In this document: positions 50,843-64,000 of the stretch, in pieces
Layout: every line of letters starts with the position of its first letter
Numbering within the stretch: the stretch's first letter is position 1
Assembly (NCBI RefSeq): GCF_046630445.1
Contig: NC_092338.1
Location: 341,625,501-341,689,500 of the forward strand
DNA from: Rutidosis leptorrhynchoides
Taxonomy: Eukaryota; Streptophyta; Magnoliopsida; Asterales; Asteraceae
Direction of reading: 5' to 3'
DNA: 64,000 nucleotides
Made by a program: the position numbers and the translations under genes
The notes under the pieces: generated by a model
What the model saw: only the letters and a program-made list of their open reading frames with translations
What the model was told of the DNA's origin: nothing
Databases searched by the model: none

Positions 50843-51765
50843 TTTAATTTTAATTTTAATTTTAATTCTAATAATAAGGGTATGTTAGCGAATGTTGTAA
50901 GGGTATAAGTCGAAATTCTGTCCGTGTAACGCTACGCTATTTTTAATCATTGTAAGTTATGTTCAACCTTTTTACATTAATTCTCGTAGCTAAGTTATTA
51001 TTATGCTTATCTAAGCCGAAGTAATCATGATATTGGGCTAAAATATTTAAAATTGGGTAATTGGGCTTTGTACCATAATTGGGGTTTGGACAAAAGAACG
51101 ACACTTGTGGAAATTAGACTATGGGCTATTAATGGGTTTTATATCTATTTAACTAAATGATAGTTTGTTAATTTAATGTAAAGATTTACAATTGGACGTA
51201 CCTATAAATAACCATATACACTCGATCGGACACGATGGGCGAGATATTTATATGTACGAATAATCGTTCATTTAACCGGACACGGGAATGGATTAATAGT
51301 CTATGGAATTATTAAAATAGGGGTGAAATTATGTAGAAGGACACTTGGCATAATTGATAACAAAGTATTAAAACCTTGGATTACACGCAGTCGATATCCT
51401 GGTGTAATTATTAAACAAAGTATTAAGACCTTGTTACAGTTTAAGTCCCCAATTAGTTGGAATATTTGACTTCGGATATAAGGATAATTTAACGAGGACA
51501 CTCGCACTTTATATTTATGACTGATGGACTGTTATGGACAAAAACCAGACTGGCATATTGAATAATCCAGGACAAAGGACAATTAACTCATGGGAATAAA
51601 TTAAAATCAACACGTCAAACATCATGATTATGGAAGTTTAAATAAGCATAATTCTTTTATTTTCATATTTAATTGCACTTATAATTATCGCACTTTTATT
51701 TATTGTCATTGTATTTAATTGCACTTTTAATTATCGTACTTTTTAATTATCGCACTTTTATTTTG
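50147..51765 (+). repeat. Family C-type LTR variant, truncated
   Basis: Opposite orientation to 5461-13321. Begins TGATAATGC and follows the minus strand of the family C LTR through GAATTGAAGACGCAAA, GGACGTTCGAAAATCCGGAA, CTCAACGCTCGACGCAAC and GTCAAACATCATGATTA. It lacks the last several hundred bases and is cut by the family D LTR at 51766. At the site of the GC-rich inverted-repeat pair it has a different pair: CCATGCGATCGCATGG (50617-50632) and CCATGCGATCGTATGG (50649-50664). AT microsatellite at 50749-50836. Confidence 0.85.
50749..50836. repeat. AT microsatellite, about 88 bp
   Basis: Pure AT run in the family C-type LTR variant, at a place where the young family C LTRs carry only a 13-17-bp AT run (6680s and 12690s). 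Confidence 0.95.
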
Positions 51766-54678
51766 TGATGCCCCGTACAAAACCATCGTGTACGAATCAT
51801 CAACAACAGGATCATTACAAGGTTAAGTACTATATGCGATTTCAAAAAGAGTTTGCATTCATAAATAAAGTGATGTCTAAACCAACATCGAATGTTTTAC
51901 AATCCAAAAGCATGCTTCACTAAGTAGAAGCAAATAATAAGTGTATGTGACCATAATGGTCGTTACAAGTCATAGTTCAAAAGTACTAAAGTTTGAATGC
52001 AAGGTAACGTAGTTCATGCGACGACAACTCTAAGCAGCGGGTGTCTACAGTACGACTAGTACACAGCGGAAGCTAACCTCAAGCACCTGAGAAAAACATG
52101 CTTAAAAATGTCAACACAAAGGTTGGTGAGCTATAGTTTAAGTATAACAGTATGTAAGGTAGGCCACGAGATTTCAGTGCTACAAAGAGCGTTTCAAAAC
52201 AGTATGATAAAGTATATGTTAACCGTGGGCACTTGGTAACTAACTTAACGTTTATACCCCCTGAAAGTACACTTGGTATGTGCGTATGTCTACGAAGTAT
52301 TAAACACTCGTTAAATGCTAGTGCGACTAGCCCGAGTGGGAATGTCAAACCCTATGGATCCATATCTAAGATTCGCGTTCACGGTTCAAAAACCAATGAT
52401 TAAACTTTACCGAGCTAAAGGGAATGTTTATGCCATTGTATAACCCACACATATATAAGTTTAAGTACTCGTGCCTAGTATGTAAAACATAAAATCCGCA
52501 TGTATTCTCAGTTCCCAAAATAAGTTTAAAGTAAAAAGGGAATGCTATAACTCACAATGATAATGTAGTCGTAAAGTCGGTTCGGAAAAGGTGTGCAAGT
52601 AATCGGTCCGAAGGTCCTCAACCTAAGTCAAATAGTACTAAGTCAGTAAATCGTCTGAAAAGGTTTAAAAGTATGTAAATAAGGTCTTAAGGGTCATCAT
52701 CATTCATCATTTAACAAAAGGTGTAAAGTAGGTTTCGTTCATGAAAGTAGTTTAAAACAAAAGCTGACTTTGATCAGTCACCACGGCCTCTACCCTTACT
52801 GAATTAAGGTGAGACCAGTGGCCATGGCTCTGTATATGAGCCCCTTAAGTGTGGTAAAATTTACAGAAGCAAACTCGTCTTGGTTTGACCATGGCGACGG
52901 TCTAAGTGCGAGTAGGTCAGAAATTTCTGCACAACGTTAAAGGACATAGTGACGATCGGAGGGCCATAAATCCTAAACCGTAACTCGGATTAAGACGAGT
53001 CCTATATGAAATGTTATCTACTAGAAAAGTTCTATCTAAAAATCATGGTCTCAGTAGCCCAGGTCTACTGCTCTGTTACAGAAACAGCAGGTCAGTAGGG
53101 TTTGGACAGAAACCGTAAGTTTAAGTGAGTTCCGGTGGCCTTGGTGCTTGATGTTCATCATGGTTCTCATCCTTGACGCATATAGCTTCAAGTGTACAAC
53201 TCATTGATGTATATACATCATCTTAACCAAGTCTTGACCATCATAACCCTAGTGTAAGTCTAAGACATGAAGCACAACTCACTTAAGAGTTGCATGTAGT
53301 TTGATGAACCAAAGTTACATCAAGTCTTAGGTTTGACACTTACATGAACTATAATAGAAATATTGAACTCTAAAATTGAAAATAAACTAACTAATCAAGA
53401 TCTTAAGGTGTAGAACATGGTTCTTAGTTAGATCTTGAAGATCCAAGACCCAAAAGTCTAGATCAAGCATAAGTATACAAAGTTATATTTAAAGAAAACT
53501 TATTTGTGTGTTCTTGAACTTTCAAGGTTGACTTTTAGTTCAAGATTAAAGAGATCAAGGCTAACTTGTAGTTCTTGACCATTTAAACTAATTACATGAA
53601 TTTAAAGTGCAAGAATGAAGAAGTAAACTAAGTAAACATGTAATTTGTTCATGGTTGTTCATACTTTAAAGATTCAAACCAAAGTTTGATCTTTAGAAAG
53701 TAAACTTTAAAGTTTACTTCATGAACTTCAAGTATGAGTTTAATCAACACATGAACTTGCAATCTTTTAAGAAAGTATATGTAGAATCATAACTAGTAAG
53801 TTATGTTCTTGAGTGTTCTTGATAAATACAAGATATTATGAAGAATCAAACTAGAAAGTTTATTTTTGTAACATGAAAGTAAGTAACAACAAGTAAGTAA
53901 CTAAACAACATGAACAAATTTAACAACAAACAAATGATGATGAGATGCTTTAGAATTCGGTTTAGACAAGAGAGAAAAGAGAGAAAGAATGTTCAAGTTA
54001 CTTACCAAAAACTAGAGAGAAAAGAGAGGAAAGTTGAGAGGATTTTTGCAAGTAAGTGTGTGTGAGTTTGAATGAGAGAATGTGAGTGAAGTAGTAATGA
54101 AAAAAAAAGATTTTGAAACCCATGTAACCCCCTCTAGGTCACGGCTCAGCAGAAAAAAAAGAAGGGATGGCTTGGTTCTTTGGTCACTAGTATGCAAAGC
54201 TTCAAAAGTTGGTTAAAAGGATGGTTGTTCATGGGGATTATGAGCTAACAAGATTCCAAGTCTTTTAAACTACTAGTTACCCTTGTAAGTACTACTTACA
54301 TGTAAAAGAAATGGACTAGTTACATGGGAGTTGGGCTAAAGAGTCCATAAAAGATGTAGGGTGGGCTTCTAAAGTCCAATAACACTAATAAAGGCCCAAG
54401 TTCCAATAATGCACAAGTTAAACCAATTAAAGCCCAAGTAATTAACTAAAAACCTTAGTTAATTATAATGATTAATAAAACTAATCATGAATGTAAATAA
54501 TACTCTAAAAATATTATTCGTGAAGTTTTGGGTGTCACAAAGACGTTTCGGGCACTTAAAAGTCAAGTATAGTGTATCATGGCAACATGTAAATGTAATA
54601 ACATACATTTGTTTAATCACACGTATTAATAATAATAATTATTAATAAATAAACGTTGGAAAATCCAGGGTCGTTACA
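51766..54678 (-). repeat. 3' LTR of family D Tekay-like element
   Basis: 2,913 bp. Minus strand begins TGTAACGACCCTGGATTTTCC at 54678 and ends near GTACGGGGCATCA at 51766 (the end could be 51764). The PPT-type region and integrase follow to the right, so this is the 3' LTR. It shares the CAGCGGAAG...GGTTGGTGAG block (52068-52128) with family A. Confidence 0.88.
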
Positions 54679-54714
54679 TTACCCACCTGTTAAAGAAAAT
54701 TTCGTCCCGAAATT
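54679..54714 (-). other. Polypurine tract region of family D element
   Basis: Minus strand TTTCGGGACGAAATTTTC, then TTTAACAGGTGGGTAA next to the LTR; the same arrangement as families A and B. Confidence 0.7.
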
Positions 54715-56010
54715 TTAAGCTGAGGTAGATGGAGGAGTCGGGAAAAGGTGAGGATACTTTCGCATCATTTGATCCTCTCGCTCCCAAGTAAACTCAGGTC
54801 CTCGTTTGGGATTCCATCGTACTCGGACGATCGGAATCTTGTTGCGTTTCAAAGTTTTGATCTCACGATCCATAATTTCAACAGGTTCTTCCACAAACTG
54901 AAGTTTGTCGTCAATTGTAAGTTCTTCCAGTGGTATGATAAGTTCCGGTGCCGCAAGGCACTTCTTCAAGTTCGACACGTGGAAGGTAGGATGAACTGAG
55001 CTCAATTGTGCTGGTAGATCCAAACGGTAAGCAACGGGTCCAACACGTTCTAAGATTTCAAAAGGACCAATATATCGTGGGTTTAACTTTCCACGTTTTC
55101 CAAAACGGATCACACCTTTCCAAGGCGCAACCTTCAACATTACATGATCACCAATGTTGAATTCAAAGTCTTTACGTTTAAGATCGGCATAACTCTTTTG
55201 GCGATCGCGGGCAGTCTTAAGTCTAGCTTAAATCTGAGCAATCTTCTTCGTCGTTTCATGGACTACCTTGGGTCCGGTAATTTGCTTTTCGCCTACTTCG
55301 GCCCAACAAATAGGAGATCGGCACTTACGGCCATACAATGCTTCAAAAGGTGCAGCATTAATGCTTGAGTGATAACTGTTGTTGTACGAGAATTCGGCGA
55401 GTGGCAAATGCCTTTCCCAGGTCTTTCCAAAATCGATAACACATGCACTCAACATGTCCTCCAAGGTCTGGATCGTTCGTTCACTTTGTCCGTCAGTCTG
55501 AGGATGATAAGCAGTACTCATGTCAAGACGAGCTCCCATGGCTTCTTGCAAAGAACACCATAATCTAGAAGCAAAACGGGGATCACGATCGGAGATGATC
55601 GATAAAGGTACACCATGACGAGATACAACCTCCTTAATGTATAATTGAGCAAGTCTTTCCATCGTATTAGTTTCCTTCATCGCTAGGAAGTGTGCAGATT
55701 TGGTAAGGCGGTCAACAATAACCCAAATGGTATTGTATCCACCCACTGTCTTCGGCAGCTTAGTAATGAAATCCATTGTGATCCTTTCCCACTTCCATTG
55801 TGGGATTTCCGGTTGCTGAAGTAAACCAGAAGGTCTCAGATGCTCGGCTTTAACCTTCGAGCAAGTCAAACACTTACCAACATAAGTCGCAACGTCCTTC
55901 TTAAGATTTGGCCACCAATACTGTTCTTTAAGGTCGTGGTACATTTTGCCCGCTCCAGGATGAATAGAATATCTCGACTTGTGGGCTTCATCAAGTATAA
56001 GGTTCCGTAG
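54715..56010 (-). pseudogene. Integrase with chromodomain-like tail, family D element (partial)
   Basis: C-terminal 430 or so codons of pol. Zinc-binding part ([26 protein letters not shown]), core with [26 protein letters not shown] and [23 protein letters not shown] motif ([21 protein letters not shown]) and chromodomain-like end ([24 protein letters not shown]). A TAA at about 55225-55227 (AQI-stop-ARLK) probably replaced CAA; otherwise the frame is clean. The upstream end is cut at 56010 by the family B insertion; the rest of D is outside the window. Better preserved than the family A integrase. Confidence 0.92.
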
Positions 56011-56206
56011 TGTAACGACCCGGAAATTTCCGACCAAATTTAAACTTAATCTTTATATGGTTTCGATACGATAAGCAAAGTATGTAATGTTAAGTTTAGA
56101 AAACTTTGGAAACAATGTTCATACATTCATTTAACCTCGACCAATTCTCGACGATTCATGAACAACTATTTGTAAATAGATTCTTATATATATTTAAGTG
56201 TGTGTG

Positions 56207-56250
<44 letters not shown>

Positions 56251-56343
56251 TGAATATTAATTGTGAATATATAATATTAAATATTAACTTTATTTATTTA
56301 AAAATATTTATTTAATGTATTTATTTATATAATAAAACCCGAA

Positions 56344-56407
<64 letters not shown>

Positions 56408-58350
56408 GTATATTAAAAATAAATAAATATATATATTTAATCTAAAATATGGGATTTTTTTTCCGAAGACTTTTATTCGCCACTGATTTATCAACGGAGT
56501 ACGAAATTTAGTCAGTAATAAGTGACGGCTAACTAATTGCACGTTTTAATTCTTAATGTATATTATAATACTGTACGCTTTTGTTATTTTCAACCTAATT
56601 ACAGAAAACTTGTAAGGAAATATATATTAAATAATTGATGTCTGTGAATTATGGTTGTAATGTGTTTATCTAGTGAATTATATTACTTGAGGGAAATACT
56701 GTTCTATCTTTTTTCTTTTGTCAACTAACTCATATATAATTTAAATATGCAAGTGACCATATATCATGAAATCCACTTGTTCACTTCAATATCCGTAAAT
56801 TATGTAGTTTGTTTTATGATTACTGTTGTTGATTGAATTACTGTGTTTGTATGTTATGCACATACATTAATCTCCACCAAATCTATCTAATCTATATATA
56901 CAAATGCATATGAGTTAAACAAACACATCTGTTTTCTTTTCTCCTATCTCCTTCTTCTTAGACAAACCGTCATCACCCTACAAACCCACTTCCACTTCTA
57001 TTTTTATGGCTAACAGAACATCCTAGAAACCACAACCACATCAACCTTCTTTGATTAATGCTATCGTCACGAACTCCTTATGCTTCTGCAATCACCGAAG
57101 CACCACAGCTTAAACCACCATCAACACTAGACCATCACCATCGTTGCCACCATTCAAACAACCACTATAATCGGGCTACACTTATTATTCGAAACCAACC
57201 ACTAAACTACCACTCCACCGTCACCCTAAACCGGTGACTACCACCCTCACAATCACCCCCACTCGCTCTCTCTCTCCTCCCTCTCTCATCATAAAACTGT
57301 CACCTTCTAATCACCACTCTTAATCTTTTTACTTACCGGAGCCACCGCCACCCCACCACTTTGGATTGAACCCATCAACACCATCGACAGAGAACCAGCA
57401 TTCACCGCCTTAACCCACCAATTGCACCATCTTTATTTTTCTCTCTCTTTTATTATGGGTGTTTCACGTTACAAACCACCGTCACGATAGAACACCATCA
57501 CCAAGGACCACCTACGAACCCCCATCACTGAAACACCACCGGGAAATCACTGCTATTACAGCTGCACTTTGTTTTTATTACTGTTGTACGATTCACAGAT
57601 TCAAACAGCCACAATCACCGTAAGAGGTTACTGCTATTATGCTGTTAACAATCATAATTATTTCAGTTATTATGTTCATGTTCGAAACAGCAGCATACGC
57701 GGCTGTTCTTCTGTCTAAACTTGCACTCTTTTTCTGTTACTATTAGCAATCGCCACCACCACCATGATCGTGTTTCTGTTTTACAGTACCAACATAACCT
57801 TACGACCACCAACGAGTATCATCTAAACCCCACCATAAACCATGAACTATTACTGCACCAAACAAAAATCCGTTCCTGTTACTGCGTGAGCAGCAGATTG
57901 CTGCAGCTGTTACCCACTAATTTCCTGTCTCTATCATTCGATTAAAGTGCACACATAACCCTGTTGTTCTAACGGATCACTTAAAACAACCTAGATTAAT
58001 TGGGCTTGTGAACTTGATTACATGGGCTTTGTTTTGTTAATGGACTGCAAATAGGGTTGGGCTCAAAAACTGTGGTAAGTCGATGATAATGATAAACATT
58101 TATTATAATGATGATTATGACGGTATAGTAGGTTGATGATAATCACGATGTTAAGAACGTATGATATATGATGACGAGATGATTGAATAATTATATAGAT
58201 GATGACGATTAAGATAGAACATAATGATAATGGTATGATAATTAAGATGATATACGGATGATGAGGATGATGGATGAGATGATGATGATGATGGTGGCAC
58301 TATGATGTTAAATGATGGAGATGATGATGTTATTAAGGGTATAATTCCTA

Positions 58351-58421
<71 letters not shown>

Positions 58422-59640
58422 TATTATTATTATTATTGTTATTATTGTTATTATTAGCATTATTAAAAGTATTATTAATAATATCCTTAATATTATTATT
58501 AGTATCATTTTTATTAAAAACTATCATTTATATTAAAAGTATCATCATTATTATTATTATTGACATTATTAAAAAGATTATTATTTTTATCAAAATTATT
58601 ATTATTATTTTGACATTAATATTATAATTTTGACATTAATATTATTATTTTCATATTATCAATATTATTATCAAAATAACTATTATTATTATTATTATTG
58701 TAAAATAAAACAACTTTTAGTTATTATTATTATCAATATTATTTTATTAAATAATTATTAGTTATATAAAACTATATTTACTACACATAACGTAACTATA
58801 TTAATGCCTTTATAATAAATATTAATAAATATAATTAATAAAGTTATTAATGAAAAATTTAATAACAATTACTAATAATATATAAACTTGTTCGATTATT
58901 ATATGTGTTAATATATATAAATGATATAGGTTCGTGAATCCGAGGCCAAACCCTATACTTGTTCAATGACGTCATATGTATTCTTACTACAAAATACAGT
59001 ATGGTGAGTTTCATTTGCTCCCTTTTTAATTGCTTTTGCAATATATATTTTTGGGCTGAGAATACATGCGCTGCTTTTATAAATGTTTACAAAATAGACA
59101 CAAGTACTTAAAAATATATTCTATGTTGAGTTGTACCACTGGCATATTTCCCTGTAGCTTGGTAACTACTATTTACATGGGTATTGTAAACGCGAATCCT
59201 GTTGATAGATCTATCGGGCCTGACAACCCCAACCGGACTGGACGACCAGTATTCAACGGTTGCACAGTACTTCGTTTTGGTGACTACACTTGGTACAGTG
59301 TAGTGAGATTTCATAATAAAGGGAATATGCGACGTTGATTAATAGTTAAGTATGGTTACCAAGTGCTCAACCACTTAGAATGCTTTACATACACTTGCGA
59401 GTGTATTATGTTTATGAATATGAAATCTTGTGGTCTATTAAGATATTGAAATGATTGTTATGATAAACCTATGAACTCACCAACCTTTTGGTTGACACTT
59501 TTAAGCATGTTTATTCTCAGGTACGAATTAGGTCTTCCGCTGTGCATTAGCTCATTTTAAGGATATTACTTGGAGTCGATCATCGCAATGGGACCAAATG
59601 TTGATGACTTCGTCCAGGTGGATAAGGACGGGTCTTTACA
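56011..59640 (+). repeat. 5' LTR of family B element
   Basis: 3,630 bp, TGTAACGACCCGG...GGGTCTTTACA. It contains AT runs (56216-56245, 56346-56404), a CCA/CAC-rich low-complexity stretch (about 56990-57960) with meaningless open frames, a TTA repeat, and near its end the block CTCACCAACCTTTTGGTTGA...CTTCCGCTGTG (59475-59545), the reverse complement of the block shared with family A and D LTRs. Confidence 0.88.
58352..58440. repeat. TTA trinucleotide microsatellite
   Basis: About 90 bp of nearly pure TTA; interrupted TTA/ATT runs continue to about 58700. Lies in the family B 5' LTR. Confidence 0.9.
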
Positions 59641-59656
59641 GGTGGTATCAGAGCGT
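59641..59656 (+). other. Primer binding site of family B element
   Basis: GGTGGTATCAGAGCGTTGG follows the LTR end TTTACA; TGGTATCAGAGC (59643-59654) is the standard initiator-tRNA-Met primer site. Confidence 0.9.
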
Positions 59657-60044
59657 TGGTCCTAGCGAACCAGGTCTTGCATTAGTGTGTCTAACTGATA
59701 GTTGTTAGGATGCATTAGTGAGTCTGGACTTTGACCTTAGCTGCATATTATAAGAATTGTTTATCATTCCTAGTGGAAAGTTACCTGCTTATCATTCCTA
59801 ATTCTAGACACGACTTCCTGCACTTATTTGATAGATAGTGTACAGATAAATTCATATCTTAGCGTATCTGCTAATTCATATCTTAGCGTATATGTTACCG
59901 TAGACTTTATCTGACACGTTTCTTTAAATCCCTTCGTAATCTACGGGATCTTCTGTACTATATATAGATATTCTATGTAATTAGGATATCATCCGATATC
60001 CGAAATTCATTTCATACCAAAAACTCTTTATCTAACCTAGCAAA

Positions 60045-60517
60045 ATGGAACTCATCACTAGTTCAAGCCCCTCGAATTCAAATATTGAGTCCCACTCAAG
60101 CTCCGAAAGCAGTATGACCGGAATGGACCAACCAATTCATCGGATGAGTTCGTAGTCGACTTAACCAATGGAGACGCGAAGAAGGAGATCCCTTCCACCA
60201 ACCGAATTCACCTCTTGGCAAAGAACCTGAAGCACATACCGGCAAACCAGTCCGAAACATCATTTTCACCCTCATTTCTCTAATATCTCGCCATGATTAT
60301 ATACTGTCTCAAATTCAAAACCTTATTCACTCGCTCGTTTCTATCGACAATCATCCCGGAGTAATATGTCAATGAGCTTCGCACCCGAGTTGTAGTCTTG
60401 AAAAATATGGTGCAAAACGTACCAGCTTCAGCAACATTACCGGCACCAACAGTACCACCAACTACCCAAGTTTCAACATCACATGCCTCAACATCTCATT
60501 CTGTACCTCGAGCCTAA
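60045..60517 (+). pseudogene. Broken Ser/Pro-rich leader ORF of family B element
   Basis: Starts MELITSSSPSNSNIESHSSS and stops after about 36 codons. A second frame continues with SSDEFVVDLTNGDAKKE, then NELRTRVVVLKNMVQNVPAS and a Pro/Thr/Ser-rich end (VSTSHASTSHSVPRA) with further stops in between. First ORF after the PBS, the same place as the acidic ORF in family A, but I see no sequence relation. Could be a gag start or an accessory ORF. Confidence 0.45.
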
Positions 60518-63414
60518 TCATCGTTCTACGTATCGTTCTATCTACTTTATCTTCGTTCTACATATCATTCTACATCATTTATCCCCGTTCGACATGGCGA
60601 TTAAGTAATCTCTAAAGTTTTGGAGATTATCCATTCTAATTCTAACGGTAAATCAAATGAGATTAATATCATATTAACTCATTAAATCCATAATTACATC
60701 TGAAGAAAATATATATTAAGTATATTTTCATAAAGATTGTAATTAAAATTTTTTTTGTACAAACTGTTAATGGTGAAAATATTTTAACGGGTAGTTAATA
60801 CCCGAGGAATATTCAGATTTCACATTAATAAATTACACTGTACATTCTTCGAAGCTGATTCAACAATCATTTACTATCCTACTTACATTCATCGATATAC
60901 AGATCCGTTCACCACAGAATAACCATTTTCATTCAATTTCATATTCGAATTTTGACCTATCAAAATTCAACAAGTGGCATAATGAAGAAAACATTGGATA
61001 AAAATAAAATTTGTTAGAAACAAACGAATTAACTAATTGAAATATTGTTAAGAATCTACGCTAACTGTTCCTAGCTAACTGTTTACATTTTATTTACCGC
61101 AATTTAATTATCGCAATTTACATTCTTGCAATTTACATTCTCGCAATTTTATTTATCGTCATTTAATTTCTGTATTTATTTTTCGCACTTTAAATAACGG
61201 GACACGTATATAAGGTTTCGACATATCATATTGACCCATCTATATATTTATCTTGGAACAACCATAGACACTCTATATGCAAATGACGGAGTTAGCTATA
61301 CAGGGTTGAGGTTGATTCCAAAATATATATATAGTTTGAGTTGTGATCAATACTGAGACCGGTACACGGGTCACGATACGTATTAATTTATTCGAATGTT
61401 ATATATTAAACTATATATGAACTATTGGACTATTGGACTATTGGACTACTAACTTTGGACAATTAAAATGAATTAAAATATTGATTATAATATATGAAAC
61501 TAAATAATTCTTCAAGTTTGCCACTTGATTTTATCTTAAACCTCATTTGTATCTTGACGATTACAATCTGCGTTCAAAACCTTTCATGATGCTTGAAAAC
61601 ACCTCAATCGAGAGGATGAATCAACCACACTTCATCTACAGAAGGAAAAATTTATGCATATAGTTATGCATCTGAGAAACTCTCGGCAACTGAGTAAAAG
61701 TTTAACACGTAGCCGCGTCAGATCCTTTGGCATTTATTAGCAAAAATAACTTTGCTATCCCTTTTCAAAGTATCCAAATTTGTCACAGCTCCAGCAAGTC
61801 AACTTCGACTTTTCGTTCGAAACAACCTTAACAAAATCTTGATATATCTGCGTGCTCATTTATTGATACCAGAGAACTCTTTTATATTCCACCATACTAC
61901 CATCAGCGTTTAATCATCTCAAAACAAAATACACCTGAAAACACCTCGAATTGATAACCGATAAACCAGATCCATTAACTTTGAAAATGCTGATGAAGTA
62001 GCATGTTTTAGATGGTCTTGATGGCCAAGAGTTTGATGATAAAGAACGGAAAGTTAGAAACACTCAATAGAAAATTTAGTATCGAAAAGCAGATTATGCG
62101 AAACTATGAAGGAAGCCGTGGACAAATCACAAAGAATAAGTTTGACTTCAAAGAATCCAAATAATTCAAAGCCTAATGAAATCTTTAGCGAATACCTTGC
62201 TTCTGACTCCAAACTCTTGAGGACAAATTTTCTTCACCATCCTTCGATATTAGAAATTCCAAGATATCATCGTATCTTTCATTATAAATATCCTCCATAT
62301 TTCTGAAAATATTTTCATAACTATCCTTATTTGAACTCATTAATCTCTTCATGCTATCGGTGTTACATCATATAGAAACTGTTAGATTCTATATTCTGTA
62401 AACTTTCAAGCTTAAAATATGAATGTTATTGAATTAATGTTGAGAACTGATGCATGAGTTAGTATAATATAATGACACTTGATCAACGTGATTATATTAC
62501 AGTAAGTCATGCTGAGTTTCTAATGGAACATGATTCATAGATCATATTATCATCATGTGCCATGTTACATAACTCTTTCATTCTACATAACCTCCGAACA
62601 TATCAAGAAGAATATATTCTTGATAGTTTTATCTTCAGTAATTTTAATGAATGTATAAATCGAATCGTGCTATTACGTTCCTTCCTGCTTAGAACATTAT
62701 AATCATTCGAAACTCTATATCTACAAATTCTGGACCATTATTCGCTTGACTTGAAGTCGGGAAGAGTAAACAAAAGCATAAAGCTTCAAAATATAAGAGA
62801 AAATATGATGCCCAATAACAACACAGGAAAAATTACAAACCGTGTATATCAATGTTTATCGCAACATAAAGACACGGGAGAATTAAAAACACTATAACCC
62901 CAAGGGCGAAGTAGAAGAAAACAGATTCCTCCGGTAAAGTTGGAAAAGGAGAAATATTTGCTGTTATAGTAAGGATAAGAACAAGGATTAAAACTGGGTT
63001 AAGCATATAACCAATCTTTGGAAAAATAGATTAAGAAAGAAGTTATAAGGGTGATAAAAATAATGGAATGGAAGAAGATAATTTATAGGGAAATATCTGA
63101 TAGAAAAATCGAGACAGATCACCGTATTTAATTATAGAGATCTTAATCTCTTTATTCGCCGAAGAATCAAATCTCTTAGATTTCGAAGATTTTCTTTAAA
63201 TCCCTGAAATTCCAGAAATCCATCGTGACTACGTCAAAAGTCAAGACGAATCTTTATTTCTCATTTCACTCTTTTGTGATAGCTTCAATCGTACGCTTCA
63301 CATGATCAAATTGTTTTATCTATATTAATCAATAATGATAAAACTCTATTTATCAACTCATATTCGTCATAAAAACAATTTTATTGTTAGCCATGACGAC
63401 CTCACTCAAATTTC
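60518..63414. other. Non-coding internal region of family B element
   Basis: Nearly 2.9 kb without a convincing ORF. Holds short imperfect repeats (CGTTCTACATATC near 60520-60580; TCGCAATTTACATTC near 61095-61140), a PPT-like AACGGGTAGTTAATACCCG at about 60786-60804, and a block matching family A LTR sequence (61212-61375). Confidence 0.55.
61212..61375 (+). repeat. Family A LTR-like block inside family B
   Basis: Reads GGAACAACCATAGACACTCT, then AGTTAGCTATACAGGGTTGA, GGTTGATTCCAAAATATATA and AGTTTGAGTTGTGATCAAT, the reverse complement of family A LTR sequence at about 2030-2180. Roughly 85-90 % alike by eye. Confidence 0.75.
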
Positions 63415-63444
63415 GGGGACGAAATTTCTTTAACGGGTGGGTAC
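63415..63444 (+). other. Polypurine tract region of family B element
   Basis: TTTCGGGGACGAAATTTC, then TTTAACGGGTGGGTAC directly before the 3' LTR. Confidence 0.75.

Positions 63445-64000
<556 letters not shown>

Noticed and set aside
50147..51765. Complete solo LTR
   Set aside because: Its 3' part is missing relative to the family C LTR and it abuts the family D LTR, so an interrupted longer element cannot be excluded.
57721..57945. 74-codon frame in CCA-rich DNA
   Set aside because: Lies inside the family B LTR in low-complexity sequence.

Overview
The window looks like gene-poor, AT-rich euchromatin or pericentromere of a flowering plant, probably a eudicot. The retroelement families and the many F-box At1g67623/At2g35280-like sequences suggest Asteraceae, but that placement is inference. 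Three quarters or more of the window is LTR retrotransposon, mostly chromodomain Ty3/gypsy (Tekay/Del-like) and mostly on the minus strand. Only two host genes look intact.

1-26301 is a retrotransposon nest. An outer 'family A' Tekay-like element (minus; 5' LTR 22009-25375, 3' end off-window) sits in an older LTR (25376-26301). A second family A copy (937-20605, TSD ATTAC) jumped into its F-box-like ORF. That inner copy has pol cut by a young non-autonomous 'family C' element (5461-13321, TSD ATCTT, LTRs about 0.3 % different by eye). Family A carries two accessory ORFs between its PBS and gag: an acidic, low-complexity protein and an F-box protein. This gene-carrying retrotransposon is the most unusual system here.

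26302-36470 is intergenic sequence with retroposons and debris: a tRNA-like SINE remnant, a broken Myb/NAM-associated (PIF/Harbinger-type) ORF, a SINE-type repeat with an ACA-rich tract, a new-looking 156-bp poly(A) insertion with a 10-bp target duplication, and a truncated LTR element with a gag start.

36498-44870 holds the host genes, both minus strand. One is a ten-coding-exon gene for the plant RMC1/Mic1 protein (regulator of the MON1-CCZ1 Rab7 exchange factor), assembled here as an uninterrupted 724-aa reading frame. About 220 bp upstream is a three-coding-exon gene for a 60-aa twin-CX9C protein like the complex I assembly factor NDUFAF8; its exons are too short to show up as ORFs.

44940-64000 is a second nest: a family A LTR (47326-50146), then a family C LTR variant (50147-51765), then the 3' LTR and integrase of a Tekay-like 'family D' element (51766-56010, minus), then a large non-autonomous plus-strand 'family B' element (56011 to beyond the window end). 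LTR boundaries come from TG...CA ends, adjacent PBS/PPT motifs and target duplications read by eye. No alignment or database search was run.
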